Below are positions 8,264 through 21,310 of a stretch of 64,000 bases of DNA, in pieces; within the stretch, counting starts at the first letter, position 1, and every line of letters starts with the position of its first letter. The stretch is from Burkholderia diffusa (lineage in GTDB: Bacteria; Pseudomonadota; Gammaproteobacteria; Burkholderiales; Burkholderiaceae). Below the pieces are notes generated by a model. That model made no database searches, had not been told where the DNA came from, and worked only from the letters and a program-made list of their open reading frames with translations. The translations under genes were made by a program, and so were the position numbers. Location: NCBI RefSeq assembly GCF_902499115.1, contig NZ_CABVPN010000016.1, positions 1 through 64,000 on the forward strand, in the 5' to 3' direction.

Positions 8264-9754
8264 TTACTGGGCCAGCGGCAGCTTGGACTGCGCGACGTGG
8301 GAGAGGAGGTTTTCCACGGAAACGTGCATCACGTCGGTGAAAGGCTTCGGATACAGACCCATCAGCAGCGTGAACGCGGCGAGCACGGCCAGCATCACGA
8401 ATTCGCGACGGCCGATGTCCTTCAGCTTTGCAACGTGATCGTTCGCGACCGCGCCGAAGTACACGCGCTTGTACATCCACAGCGTGTAGGCGGCGCCGAG
8501 GATCAGCGTGAATGCCGCGCCGAATGCGATCCAGAAGTTGTACTGGACAGCCGCGAGAATCACCATGAACTCGCCGACGAAACCCGAGGTACCCGGCAGG
8601 CCGCAGTTGGCCATCGAGAACAGCATCGCAAATGCCGCGAACTTCGGCATCACGTTCACGACGCCGCCGTAATCGGCGATCTGGCGCGAGTGCACGCGGT
8701 CGTACAGCACGCCGATGCACAGGAACATCGCGCCCGACACGAAGCCGTGCGAGATCATCTGGACGATCGCGCCTTCGACGCCGAGCTGGTTGAAGATGAA
8801 GAAGCCGAGCGTGACGAAGCCCATGTGCGCGATCGACGAATACGCGACCAGCTTCTTCATGTCGGCCTGCACCATCGCGACGAGGCCGATATAGATCACC
8901 GCGATCAGCGACAACGTGATCACGACAGGTGCCAGGAAGTGGCTTGCGTCAGGCGTGATCGGCAGCGAGAAACGCAGGAAACCGTACGCGCCGAGCTTCA
9001 GCATGATTGCCGCCAGCACGACCGAGCCGCCCGTCGGCGCTTCCACGTGCGCGTCCGGCAGCCAGGTGTGCACCGGCCACATCGGCACCTTCACCGCGAA
9101 CGCGAGGAAGAATGCAATGAACAACAGGATCTGCGGCGTCATCGCGATCTTGGCGTTCTGCCACGTCGCGAGGTCGAACGAATGCGTCTGCGTGTACAGG
9201 TAGATCAGCGCGACCAGCATCAGCAGCGAGCCGGCCAGCGTGTACAGGAAGAACTTGAACGCCGCGTACACGCGGTTCGGGCCGCCCCACACGCCGATGA
9301 TGATGTACATCGGGATCAGGGTCGCCTCGAAGAACACGTAGAACAGCAGGCCGTCGGCCGCCGAGAACACGCCGATCATGATCCCGGACAGGATCAGGAA
9401 CGCCGCGAGGTACTGCGCGACGTTCTCGGTGATCACTTCCCACGCGGCGATCACGACGATCACCGTGATCAGCGCGGTCAGCACGACGAACCACATCGAG
9501 ATGCCGTCGACGCCGAGGTGATACGCGATGTTGAAGCGCTCGATCCAGGTCGACTGTTCGACGAACTGCAGCGCAGCCGTGCTCGAGTCGAAGCCCGTGA
9601 TCAGCGGAATCGTGACCGCGAGACCGAGCAGCGAACCGATCAGCGCGACCCAGCGGGCCGTCCCCGGATTTTTGTCGTTACCCACCGCGAGCACGAGGAG
9701 GCCGAAAACGATCGGCAACCAGATCGCGGTACTGAGAATCGGAAAAGCGTGCAT
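8264..9754 (-). CDS. nuoM: NADH-quinone oxidoreductase subunit M
   Basis: A 496-residue antiporter-like membrane subunit of complex I with about 14 helices. Hallmarks include LIPMYIIIGVWGG, FAVKVPMWPVHTWLPDAHVEAP (shown only in part: Lys and Glu in the proton channel) and KLVAYSSIAHMGFV. It lies 18 nt downstream of nuoL and is followed after 24 nt by nuoN. It works with NuoL and NuoN to pump protons when NADH reduces quinone. Confidence 0.97.
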   Translation of the reverse strand: MHAFPILSTAIWLPIVFGLLVLAVGNDKNPGTARWVALIGSLLGLAVTIPLITGFDSSTAALQFVEQSTWIERFNIAYHLGVDGISMWFVVLTALITVIVVIAAWEVITENVAQYLAAFLILSGIMIGVFSAADGLLFYVFFEATLIPMYIIIGVWGGPNRVYAAFKFFLYTLAGSLLMLVALIYLYTQTHSFDLATWQNAKIAMTPQILLFIAFFLAFAVKVPMWPVHTWLPDAHVEAPTGGSVVLAAIMLKLGAYGFLRFSLPITPDASHFLAPVVITLSLIAVIYIGLVAMVQADMKKLVAYSSIAHMGFVTLGFFIFNQLGVEGAIVQMISHGFVSGAMFLCIGVLYDRVHSRQIADYGGVVNVMPKFAAFAMLFSMANCGLPGTSGFVGEFMVILAAVQYNFWIAFGAAFTLILGAAYTLWMYKRVYFGAVANDHVAKLKDIGRREFVMLAVLAAFTLLMGLYPKPFTDVMHVSVENLLSHVAQSKLPLAQ

Positions 9755-9772
9755 TAGTGTTGTCCCCCCGCC

Positions 9773-11827
<2,055 letters not shown>

Positions 11828-11844
11828 AACAGCGTTGCCTGAAA

Positions 11845-12150
11845 TTAACCTTTGAGCTGATCGAGATCCTCGACATTGATCGTGTCGAGCTTACGGAACA
11901 GGGTCACCAGAATCGCGAGGCCGATCGCGGCTTCCGCTGCGGCGACGGTCAGCACGAAGAACACGAATATCTGGCCGTGCACATCGCCGAGGTAGTGCGA
12001 AAAAGCGACGAAGTTGGTGTTCACCGCCAGCAGCATCAGTTCGATCGCCATCAGGATGATGATGATGTTGCGGCGGTTCAGGAAGATCCCGACGATCGCG
12101 ATCGCAAAGAGGATCGCGCCGAGCACAAGGTAATGAGCAAGAGTCAGCAT
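11845..12150 (-). CDS. nuoK: NADH-quinone oxidoreductase subunit K
   Basis: A 101-residue membrane subunit of complex I with three transmembrane helices. It contains the conserved Glu in [17 protein letters not shown] (E in helix 2) and the second Glu in [10 protein letters not shown] (helix 3), both essential for proton coupling in homologues. Length and position between nuoJ and nuoL are canonical. Intergenic spacing is only 17-18 nt on each side. Confidence 0.97.
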
Positions 12151-12168
12151 GGTTTTCTTTTCCTCCGC

Positions 12169-12819
12169 TTAGCCGTTGGTGCTCGTACCGGCTTCGCTCT
12201 GCGCCGTTTCCGGCTGCGGCTTTTCCGCTTCCATCTTCACGAGGCGCACGCGGTCGTCGCGGCGCACCTTGACCTGATCCGACACGCGCTGCCGCTTGCT
12301 GTCCTTGCCCTTGCGCTCGGTCAGCCCGATCGCGGCGATGATCGCAACCAGCAGCACCAGGCCTGCGATTTCAAACGCGAAGATGTAGTCGGTGTAAATC
12401 ACCTTGCCGATCAGGCGCGTGTTCGACCAGTCGGCCATCGCGCCCGTCGCCATCGCGTGCACCGTGTGGGTGTCGCCGTAGCCGCGCCACAGGATCAGCG
12501 CGGTCTCGACCACGATGATCGCGCCGACGACGGTCGCCATCGGTACGAAGCGCTTGAAGTCGCGGCGCAGGTAATCGATGTTGATGTCCAGCATCATCAC
12601 GACGAACAGGAACAGCACCATCACGGCGCCCACGTACACCAGCACCAGCAGGATCGCGAGGAACTCCGCTTCCAGCAGCATCCAGATCGCGGCGGCGTTG
12701 AAGAACGCCAGCACAAGGAAAAGCGCAGACGCCACCGGGTTGCGCGAAGTGATCACCTTCAGCCCTGATACCACCAGGAGCAGCGCGAAGATGTAGAACA
12801 GTACGGTCGTGAATTCCAT
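12169..12819 (-). CDS. nuoJ: NADH-quinone oxidoreductase subunit J
   Basis: A 216-residue membrane subunit of complex I with five predicted helices. The conserved LVYVGAVMVLFLFVVMML helix 3 (pi-bulge region that gates the proton path) is present. The C-terminal about 40 residues are hydrophilic and charged (KRQRVSDQVKVRRDD...). This tail is typical of beta-proteobacterial NuoJ, as far as I recall. It lies 114 nt after nuoI, the longest gap in this half of the operon; I see no terminator in that gap. Confidence 0.95.
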   Translation of the reverse strand: MEFTTVLFYIFALLLVVSGLKVITSRNPVASALFLVLAFFNAAAIWMLLEAEFLAILLVLVYVGAVMVLFLFVVMMLDINIDYLRRDFKRFVPMATVVGAIIVVETALILWRGYGDTHTVHAMATGAMADWSNTRLIGKVIYTDYIFAFEIAGLVLLVAIIAAIGLTERKGKDSKRQRVSDQVKVRRDDRVRLVKMEAEKPQPETAQSEAGTSTNG

Positions 12820-12933
12820 GATTACCGGTTCATCGTTAGGCCATAGTCAGGCGCGGCTTGCGGGACGCTCTCGCGTGCCGCACCCGTCGCGGCGGCTCGG
12901 CCCGTTCCTGCCGGGCCGGCACTGCAAACACAA

Positions 12934-13422
12934 TCAACGATACGGCGCGTCGGCGGCCTTCGCCGCAGCGATGTCCTTCTCGTAGCGATCGCCCACCGCG
13001 AGCAGCATTTCCTTCGTGAAATACAGGTCGCCGCGCTTTTCGCCGTGGTACTCGAGAATCTGCGTCTCGACGATCGAATCGACCGGACAGCTTTCCTCGC
13101 AGAAACCACAGAAGATGCACTTCGTCAGGTCGATGTCGTAGCGCGTCGTGCGGCGCGTGTTGTCCGCGCGCGTTTCCGATTCGATCGTGATCGCCATCGC
13201 GGGGCACACTGCCTCGCAGAGTTTGCACGCGATGCAGCGCTCTTCGCCGTTTTCATAGCGGCGCAGCGCGTGCAGCCCGCGGAAACGCGGCGAAATCGGG
13301 GTCTTTTCTTCCGGGAACTGCACGGTGAACTTGCGCTTGAACGTGTAACGACCGGTCAGCGCGAGCCCCTTGAGCAGCTCCGTCAGGAAGAAGGTCTTAA
13401 AGAAGTGTTGGATTGCCGTCAT
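12934..13422 (-). CDS. nuoI: NADH-quinone oxidoreductase subunit I (two 4Fe-4S clusters)
   Basis: A 162-residue peripheral subunit carrying clusters N6a and N6b of complex I. The two ferredoxin motifs CIACKLCEAVCP and CIFCGFCEESCP are complete. The N-terminus (FFLTELLKGLALTGRY) is the amphipathic membrane-contact segment. Electrons pass from NuoG through NuoI to NuoB. It starts 15 nt after nuoH. Confidence 0.97.
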   Translation of the reverse strand: MTAIQHFFKTFFLTELLKGLALTGRYTFKRKFTVQFPEEKTPISPRFRGLHALRRYENGEERCIACKLCEAVCPAMAITIESETRADNTRRTTRYDIDLTKCIFCGFCEESCPVDSIVETQILEYHGEKRGDLYFTKEMLLAVGDRYEKDIAAAKAADAPYR

Positions 13423-13437
13423 GATTTCGTCCGATCT

Positions 13438-14505
13438 TTACTTCACCCAGATGTTGAGCGGCGACATCATCCAGAAGCCGACCACGACCACCCAGATCAC
13501 CGTGACGGGCAGGAACACCTTCCAGCCCAGACGCATGATCTGGTCGTAACGGTAGCGCGGGAACGTCGCGCGCACCCAGATGAACACCGACAGCAGCGCG
13601 AATACCTTCAGCACCAGCCAGAAGATGCCCGGAATGAACGACAGGAATTCGAACGGTGCGTCCCAGCCGCCGAGGAACAGCGTCGCGGCCAGCGCCGAGA
13701 TCACGATCATGTTGATGTACTCGGCGAGGAAGAACAGCGCGAACGCCATGCCCGAGTAATCGATCATGTGACCTGCGACGATCTCCGACTCCCCTTCCAC
13801 CACGTCGAACGGGTGACGGTTCGTTTCGGCGATGCCGGACACGAAGTAGACCACGAAGGCCGGCAGCAGCGGCAGCCAGTTCCACGACAGGAAGTTCACC
13901 CCGTGGCCGGCGAAGAAGCCGTGCTGTTGCGAGCCGACGATTTCCGACAGGTTCAGGCTGCCGGCCGTCATCAGCACGAGCACCAGCGCGAAGCCCATCG
14001 AGATTTCGTACGACACCATCTGCGCCGCGGCGCGCATCGCGCCGAGAAACGCGTACTTCGAGTTCGACGCCCAGCCGGCGAGAATCACCGCGTACACACC
14101 GATCGACGAGATCGCCATCGCATACAGCAGGCCTGCGTTCACGTTGGCGAGCACGGCTTCGGCCTGGAACGGGATCACCGCCCACACAGCGAACGCCGGC
14201 ACGACGGTCATGACCGGTGCGATCAGGTACAGCCAACGGCTGGCGGCGCTCGGCTGAATCACTTCCTTCAGCAGCAGCTTCAGCACGTCGGCGATCGGTT
14301 GCAGCAGGCCGCCGGGGCCGACGCGGTTCGGGCCGAGACGCACGTGCATCCAGCCGATCAGCTTGCGTTCCCACAGAATCAGGTACGCGACGCACAGCAG
14401 GATCACGACGGCGACGACGAGGATGCGCACGACGGCCCACACCGTCGGCCACGCGACGCCGAGAAGCTGGGCTCCGCCCGCGTTGATCGTATCGAACAAG
14501 CTCAT
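13438..14505 (-). CDS. nuoH: NADH-quinone oxidoreductase subunit H
   Basis: A 355-residue membrane subunit of complex I, about eight helices, forming the quinone-access chamber with NuoB and NuoD. Signatures include RLGPNRVGPGGLLQP, EYINMIVISAL, and the acidic loop NRHPFDVVEGESEIVAG(H) that links quinone chemistry to proton pumping. The stop codon of nuoG and the start codon of nuoH are directly adjacent, so the two are tightly coupled. Confidence 0.97.
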   Translation of the reverse strand: MSLFDTINAGGAQLLGVAWPTVWAVVRILVVAVVILLCVAYLILWERKLIGWMHVRLGPNRVGPGGLLQPIADVLKLLLKEVIQPSAASRWLYLIAPVMTVVPAFAVWAVIPFQAEAVLANVNAGLLYAMAISSIGVYAVILAGWASNSKYAFLGAMRAAAQMVSYEISMGFALVLVLMTAGSLNLSEIVGSQQHGFFAGHGVNFLSWNWLPLLPAFVVYFVSGIAETNRHPFDVVEGESEIVAGHMIDYSGMAFALFFLAEYINMIVISALAATLFLGGWDAPFEFLSFIPGIFWLVLKVFALLSVFIWVRATFPRYRYDQIMRLGWKVFLPVTVIWVVVVGFWMMSPLNIWVK

Positions 14506-16836
14506 TTACGCCTTCTCCACCACCAGTTCACCGGACAGGCTGCCGAGCGCTGCGCCGGCAGGCGTCGCCGCCGACACGCGAACGACCGTCTCCGCAAGAT
14601 TCGCGTCGCGCACGGCCGGCAACTGCACCGCACGCTCGCCCTGGCGCACGCGCACTGCGTCGCCTTCCTTCAAGCCCAGCTTGTCGAACAGCGCGGCCGG
14701 CAGGGCTGCGGCATTCGCTGCCTTCGCGGCAGCCGTCAGGTGCAGCGCACCTGCGCGGCGCACCAGCACGTCGGCGTGATAGATCGGCACATCGGCCAGG
14801 CGCTCGAAGCCGCCATTCGCGGCATTCGCCGCGACGCGCGCCGGAGCGACCGACGTCTGGTTCGACAGGCGGCCCGCGACGCCTGCGTCGCCGAGCGCAG
14901 CGAGACGCACTTCTTCCGCCGTCTCGTATTCGAAGTTCGGCAGGCCGAGCAGGCTGCCGAGCACGCGCAGCACCTTCCATGCCGGACGCGTGTCGCCGAG
15001 CGGGCGCACGACGCCGTTGAAGCTCTGCACGGTGCCTTCCGCGTTGACGAACGTGCCGGACGTTTCCGTGAACGGCGCGATCGGCAGCAGCACGTCGGCG
15101 TAATCGAGGCCGTGCTTGAACGGCGACATCACGACGACCATTTCAGCCTGGTTCAGCGCGGCAAGCGCCTGCGCCGGATCGGCCGTGTCGAATTCCGGTT
15201 CGACGTTCAGCAGCACGTAGCCCTTGCGCGGCTGTGCGAACGCTTCGCGTGCATTCAGGCCGCCTTCGCCCGGCAGCGCGCCGACGACGTGCGCACCGAC
15301 CGTGTTCGCCGCTTCCGTGAGGAAGCCGAACGTCGCGCCGGTGTTATCGGCGATCCACTGGGCGACCGCGTGCAGCTTCGCGAATTCCGGATGGCGGACC
15401 GCGACGTTGCCGAGCAGCACCGCGCGGCGTTCGCCGTTCGCGAGCGACTGGGCGACCGCTTGCGCAGCCGGCGATGCCGTGACACCCGCGAGCGTGTCGG
15501 GCAGCGCGACGCCGCGCAGTTGCGCGACGGCCGCAGCGATGCCGGCCAGCTCGTCGAGCCATGCCGACGGCGCGGCGACGATGCGCTGCGCGGTCGGGAT
15601 CAGCGAGTCGTCGGCGGTCGCGTGCAGGAAGTGCAGCTTCGCGCCGTTCTTCGCGGCCTGGCGCAGGCGTGCGGCGAACAGCGGGTGGTCGCGGCGCAGG
15701 AACGAACCGACGACGAACGCGGCATCCACGCTCGACAGATCGGTGATCGGCATGCCGAGCCACGGTGCACCCTGGACCGGCGCCGAGAAATCCTGCTGCC
15801 GCAGACGGAAGTCGACGTTCGGCGTTTTCAGTTCGCTGGCAAGCTGCTTAACGAGGAACAGCTCTTCAGCGGTGCTGTGCGCGCTCGCGAGCATCGCCAG
15901 CGCGTTCGCGCCGTGATCCGCGGCGATGCCCTTCAGGCCCTTCGCGACATATTCGAGCGCGGTCTGCCAGTCGGTCTCGATCCACTGGCCGCCCTGCTTC
16001 AGCATCGGCTTCGTCAGGCGCTCTTCACTGTTCAGGCCTTCGTACGAGAAGCGATCCTTGTCCGAGATCCAGCATTCGTTGATCGCTTCGTTCTCGAACG
16101 GCAACACGCGCATCACGCGGTTGTTCTTCACCTGCACGACGAGGTTCGCGCCGACTGAATCGTGCGGGCTCACCGACTTGCGGCGCGACAGTTCCCACGT
16201 ACGGGCGCTGTAGCGGAACGGCTTGCTGGTCAGCGCGCCGACCGGGCACAGGTCGATCATGTTGCCCGACAGCTCGGAGTCGACCGTCTTGCCGACGAAC
16301 GTCGTGATTTCCGAGTGCTCGCCGCGACCCAGCATGCCGAGCTCCATCACGCCGGCGATTTCCTGGCCGAAGCGGACGCAGCGCGTGCAGTGGATGCAGC
16401 GCGACATTTCTTCCATCGAGATCAGCGGGCCCACGTTCTTGTGGAACACCACGCGCTTTTCTTCCGAGTAGCGCGACGACGACTTGCCGTAACCGACCGC
16501 CAGATCCTGCAGCTGGCATTCGCCGCCCTGATCGCAGATCGGGCAGTCGAGCGGATGGTTGATGAGGAGAAATTCCATCACCGACTGCTGCGCCTTCACG
16601 GCCTTGTCGGACTGCGTGCGCACGATCATGCCTGCCGACACGGGCGTCGCGCAGGCAGGCACGGCCTTCGGCATCTTCTCGACTTCGACGAGACACATCC
16701 GGCAGTTGGCCGCGACCGACAGTTTCTTGTGATAGCAGAAGTGAGGAATGTACGTATCCGCCTTGTGCGCAGCCTGGATCACCATGCTGCCTTCGGGCAC
16801 CTCGACCTTCTTGCCGTCTATTTCAAGTTCAACCAT
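14506..16836 (-). CDS. nuoG: NADH-quinone oxidoreductase subunit G
   Basis: A 776-residue iron-sulfur subunit of the hydrophilic arm. The N-terminal 2Fe-2S domain has C34, C45, C48 and C62. The HxxxCxxC-type motif HPLDCPICDQGGECQLQD (about 100-117) binds cluster N5, and CIHCTRCVRFGQEIAG starts the 4Fe-4S pair. The large C-terminal domain is molybdopterin-oxidoreductase-like and, as in other complex I, non-catalytic. It follows nuoF by 84 nt and abuts nuoH. Confidence 0.96.
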   Translation of the reverse strand: MVELEIDGKKVEVPEGSMVIQAAHKADTYIPHFCYHKKLSVAANCRMCLVEVEKMPKAVPACATPVSAGMIVRTQSDKAVKAQQSVMEFLLINHPLDCPICDQGGECQLQDLAVGYGKSSSRYSEEKRVVFHKNVGPLISMEEMSRCIHCTRCVRFGQEIAGVMELGMLGRGEHSEITTFVGKTVDSELSGNMIDLCPVGALTSKPFRYSARTWELSRRKSVSPHDSVGANLVVQVKNNRVMRVLPFENEAINECWISDKDRFSYEGLNSEERLTKPMLKQGGQWIETDWQTALEYVAKGLKGIAADHGANALAMLASAHSTAEELFLVKQLASELKTPNVDFRLRQQDFSAPVQGAPWLGMPITDLSSVDAAFVVGSFLRRDHPLFAARLRQAAKNGAKLHFLHATADDSLIPTAQRIVAAPSAWLDELAGIAAAVAQLRGVALPDTLAGVTASPAAQAVAQSLANGERRAVLLGNVAVRHPEFAKLHAVAQWIADNTGATFGFLTEAANTVGAHVVGALPGEGGLNAREAFAQPRKGYVLLNVEPEFDTADPAQALAALNQAEMVVVMSPFKHGLDYADVLLPIAPFTETSGTFVNAEGTVQSFNGVVRPLGDTRPAWKVLRVLGSLLGLPNFEYETAEEVRLAALGDAGVAGRLSNQTSVAPARVAANAANGGFERLADVPIYHADVLVRRAGALHLTAAAKAANAAALPAALFDKLGLKEGDAVRVRQGERAVQLPAVRDANLAETVVRVSAATPAGAALGSLSGELVVEKA

Positions 16837-16920
16837 GATGGTGAATGGTCCTTAACCTATTTCCGCCCGTTCGCGCCTTCGCCCGACCGTGCGCTCAAAT
16901 TCCGCAACCGGTGCTTCGCT

Positions 16921-18231
16921 TCAGGCCGCCGCCGCGTGCGCGTGGCCGCCGACCATGCAGTGCTTATGCTCGACGTGGTACGCGAATTCGTCCCAGTAAT
17001 GCTTCAGCATCCCGCGTACCGGCATCGCCGCCGCATCGCCGAGCGCGCAGATCGTGCGGCCCATGATGTTCTCGGCAACCGAGTTCAGCAGGTCCAGATC
17101 TTCCTGGCGGCCTTCGCCGTGCTCGATACGATTCACGACGCGATACAGCCAGCCGGTGCCTTCACGGCACGGCGTGCACTGGCCGCACGATTCCTCGTAG
17201 TAGAAGTACGACAGGCGCAACAGCGAACGCACCATGCAACGCGTCTCGTCCATCACGATCACCGCGCCGGAGCCGAGCATCGAGCCCGCCTTCGCGATCG
17301 AGTCGTAATCGAGATCGGTCTGCATCATGATGTCGCCCGGGATCACCGGTGCCGACGAACCGCCCGGAATCACGGCCTTGATCTTGCGACCGCCGCGCAT
17401 CCCGCCGGCGAGCTCCATCAGCGTCGCGAACGGCGTGCCGAGCGGCACTTCATAGTTGCCCGGACGCTCGACGTCACCCGACACCGAGAAGATCTTCGTG
17501 CCGCCATTGTTCGGCTTGCCGATCTCGAGGTAATTCTGCGGCCCGATGGACAGCAGGAACGGCACCGCCGCGAACGTCTCGGTGTTGTTGATCGTGGTCG
17601 GCTTGCCGTACACGCCGAAGCTCGCCGGGAACGGCGGCTTGAAGCGCGGCTGGCCCTTCTTGCCTTCGAGCGACTCGAGCAGCGCCGTTTCCTCGCCGCA
17701 GATGTACGCGCCGTAACCGTGGTGCGCGTGCAGCTGGAACGAGAATTCCGAGCCCATGATGTTGTCGCCGAGGAAACCCGCGGCACGCGCTTCATCGAGC
17801 GCGGCCTCGAAGCGTCGATACACTTCGAAGATTTCCCCGTGGATGTAGTTGTAGCCGACGGTGATGCCCATCGCGTACGCGCCGATGGCCATGCCTTCGA
17901 TCAGTGCATGCGGGTTCCAGCGCAGGATGTCGCGATCCTTGAACGTGCCCGGTTCGCCTTCGTCCGAGTTGCAGACGAGGTACTTCTGCCCCGGGAACTG
18001 GCGCGGCATGAAGCTCCACTTCAGGCCGGTCGGGAAGCCCGCACCGCCACGGCCACGCAGGCCCGACGCCTTCACGTCGGCGATCACCTGCTCCGGCGGA
18101 ATCTTTTCTTCGAGAATGCGGCGCAGCTGCTTGTAGCCGCCGCGCGCGACGTAGTCTTCGAGATGCCAGTTCTCGCCGTTCAGACCAGCGAGGATCAGCG
18201 GTTTGATGTGACGGTCGTGGAGGGACGTCAT
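16921..18231 (-). CDS. nuoF: NADH-quinone oxidoreductase subunit F (NADH/FMN site)
   Basis: A 436-residue NADH dehydrogenase subunit. GRGGAGFPTG at residues 60-69 is the glycine-rich NADH site. GAYICGEETALLESLEG is the FMN-binding region. ESCGQCTPCREG in the C-terminal third, plus a later Cys in MGRTICALGDAA, binds the N3 4Fe-4S cluster. Its ATG overlaps the nuoE stop (ATGA), consistent with the NuoE-F subcomplex. The C-terminus is His/Ala-rich. Confidence 0.97.
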   Translation of the reverse strand: MTSLHDRHIKPLILAGLNGENWHLEDYVARGGYKQLRRILEEKIPPEQVIADVKASGLRGRGGAGFPTGLKWSFMPRQFPGQKYLVCNSDEGEPGTFKDRDILRWNPHALIEGMAIGAYAMGITVGYNYIHGEIFEVYRRFEAALDEARAAGFLGDNIMGSEFSFQLHAHHGYGAYICGEETALLESLEGKKGQPRFKPPFPASFGVYGKPTTINNTETFAAVPFLLSIGPQNYLEIGKPNNGGTKIFSVSGDVERPGNYEVPLGTPFATLMELAGGMRGGRKIKAVIPGGSSAPVIPGDIMMQTDLDYDSIAKAGSMLGSGAVIVMDETRCMVRSLLRLSYFYYEESCGQCTPCREGTGWLYRVVNRIEHGEGRQEDLDLLNSVAENIMGRTICALGDAAAMPVRGMLKHYWDEFAYHVEHKHCMVGGHAHAAAA

Positions 18232-18713
18232 TTCGAGAGCTCCTCAAGCAGCTGGTCGATCTTCTCGCGGCTCATGAAGCTGCACATTCTGTGATTGTTC
18301 ACCAGCAGCACCGGCGCATCACCGCAAGAGCCCATGCATTCGCCTTCCTTCAGCGTGAACTTGCCGTCGGGCGTGGTCTCGCCGAAGCCGATGCCCAGCT
18401 TCTGTTTCAGGTAGTCGGCAGTCGCTTCCGCGCCGCCGTGCGGGCCAAGCTGGCACGGCAGGTTCGTGCAGAGCGTGATCTTGTGCTTGCCGACCGGTTT
18501 GAGCTCGTACATCGTGTAGAACGTCGCGACTTCCTGCACGGCAACGGCCGGCATGCCGAGATAGTCCGCGACGAACTGCATCAGTTCGGGCGACAGCCAG
18601 CCGTGCTCTTCCTGAGCAACGGCCAACGCCGACATCACGGCGGACTGTTTCTGATCGGCGGGATACTTCGTCAACGCTCGATCGATTTCCTTCAGGCCTT
18701 CAGCTGAGATCAT
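18228..18713 (-). CDS. nuoE: NADH-quinone oxidoreductase subunit E (2Fe-2S)
   Basis: A 161-residue thioredoxin-like ferredoxin subunit. The four ligands of cluster N1a lie in CTNLPC and CMGSCGDAP. I start at ATG 18713 (MISAEGLKEID), which matches the family. An in-frame TTG at 18734 would add seven residues but has AGGA almost touching it. The gene overlaps nuoF by 4 nt. The 168 nt upstream to the nuoD stop contain GC-rich inverted repeats but no recognisable gene. Confidence 0.94.
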   Translation of the reverse strand: MISAEGLKEIDRALTKYPADQKQSAVMSALAVAQEEHGWLSPELMQFVADYLGMPAVAVQEVATFYTMYELKPVGKHKITLCTNLPCQLGPHGGAEATADYLKQKLGIGFGETTPDGKFTLKEGECMGSCGDAPVLLVNNHRMCSFMSREKIDQLLEELSK

Positions 18714-18881
18714 TTTCAGACACGACTCTTTCAATTCCTACCGAACGAACAACCTGCCGCACTGCTGTGCAAGGACGGCAGACCTGGCGCTCACTGTTGA
18801 CAGCTTGCGAAGCCGCGCCGGTTCAGCGCGCATCGCGTGTGACTTACTGCTCGCCGCCCGCTCGCGCAGGCGGCGCAACCA

Positions 18882-20135
<1,254 letters not shown>

Positions 20136-20144
20136 GACGCCCCC

Positions 20145-20747
20145 TTAATGTTTCAGACCGCCATAGCGATCCTCGCGGATCACGCGCGGCGTGATTTCGC
20201 GCGGCTCGATCGTCACCGGCTGGTAGACGACCCGCTTCTCTTCCGGGTCGTAACGCATTTCGACATACCCCGACACCGGGAAGTCCTTGCGGAACGGATG
20301 GCCGATGAAGCCGTAGTCGGTGAGGATGCGGCGCAGATCGGGGTGACCCTCGAACACGAGGCCGTACAGGTCGAACGCCTCGCGCTCGTACCAGTTTGCG
20401 GAGGCCCAGATGTCGACGAGCGATGCCACGATCGGCAGATCGTCGTCCGGAGCGAACACGCGCAGACGCAGGCGCCAGTTGTTCGTGACCGATAGCAGCT
20501 GCGACACGGCCGCGAAACGCGGGCCGTCGTAGGCGCCGTCGCCGTAGGTCTGGTAATCGACGCCGCAGAGGTCGATCAGTTGCTCGAAACGGAGCTTCGG
20601 ATCGTCGCGCAGCATCTTTGCGACTTCGAGGTAATCGCTCGCCTTCACGACGAGCGTCAGTTCACCGATCGCTTCGGTGAGGCTCACCACGCGCGCGCCG
20701 AGCGCTGCTTCGAGGTTTGCCTTGAGGGTCTCGATTTTGCTTGCCAT
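20145..20747 (-). CDS. nuoC: NADH-quinone oxidoreductase subunit C
   Basis: A 200-residue 30-kDa-subunit homologue of the peripheral arm of complex I. The signature ERE(A)FDLYGLVFEGHPDLRRILTDYGF region is present at about 120-150, ending in HPFRKDFP. It has no cofactor and stabilises NuoB-NuoD. It starts 21 nt after nuoB. Confidence 0.96.
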   Translation of the reverse strand: MASKIETLKANLEAALGARVVSLTEAIGELTLVVKASDYLEVAKMLRDDPKLRFEQLIDLCGVDYQTYGDGAYDGPRFAAVSQLLSVTNNWRLRLRVFAPDDDLPIVASLVDIWASANWYEREAFDLYGLVFEGHPDLRRILTDYGFIGHPFRKDFPVSGYVEMRYDPEEKRVVYQPVTIEPREITPRVIREDRYGGLKH

Positions 20748-20768
20748 ATTGAGGGGACGCTCGGGACT

Positions 20769-21248
20769 TTATTGACGGGCGATGGTGTTGGTGCGGCGGA
20801 TCTTCGCCTGAAGCTGGATCACGCCGTAGACCAGCGCCTCGGCCGTGGGCGGACAGCCCGGTACGTAGACGTCGACCGGCACGATCCGGTCGCAACCGCG
20901 AACCACCGAGTACGAGTAGTGGTAGTAACCGCCACCGTTCGCGCACGACCCCATCGAGATCACCCAGCGCGGCTCGGCCATCTGGTCGTACACGCGGCGC
21001 AGTGCGGGCGCCATCTTGTTGCACAGTGTGCCGGCGACGATCATCACGTCCGATTGACGCGGGCTCGGACGGAACACGACCCCGAACCGGTCCAGGTCAT
21101 AACGGGCCGCGCCCGCATGCATCATCTCGACGGCGCAACACGCGAGCCCGAACGTCATCGGCCACAGCGAGCCGGTACGCGTCCAGTTGATCAGCTTGTC
21201 AGCCGTCGTGGTGACAAACCCTTCCTTCAAGACCCCTTCGATACTCAT
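20769..21248 (-). CDS. nuoB: NADH-quinone oxidoreductase subunit B (cluster N2)
   Basis: A 159-residue subunit that carries cluster N2, the electron donor to quinone. The tandem cysteines C37-C38 (LACCAVEMM) plus Cys in MGSCANGGG and VPGCPPTAEA complete the ligand set. I chose ATG 21248 (MSIEGVLKEG) because GGAAAG lies just upstream. A longer frame from 21290 would overlap non-conserved sequence close to the nuoA stop at 21311. Confidence 0.97.
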   Translation of the reverse strand: MSIEGVLKEGFVTTTADKLINWTRTGSLWPMTFGLACCAVEMMHAGAARYDLDRFGVVFRPSPRQSDVMIVAGTLCNKMAPALRRVYDQMAEPRWVISMGSCANGGGYYHYSYSVVRGCDRIVPVDVYVPGCPPTAEALVYGVIQLQAKIRRTNTIARQ

Positions 21249-21310
21249 TTGCTTTCCACTCCAGACGAGCGGCCCAGCGTGGCCGCCCATGCAAACCGGC
21301 GATTAACCCA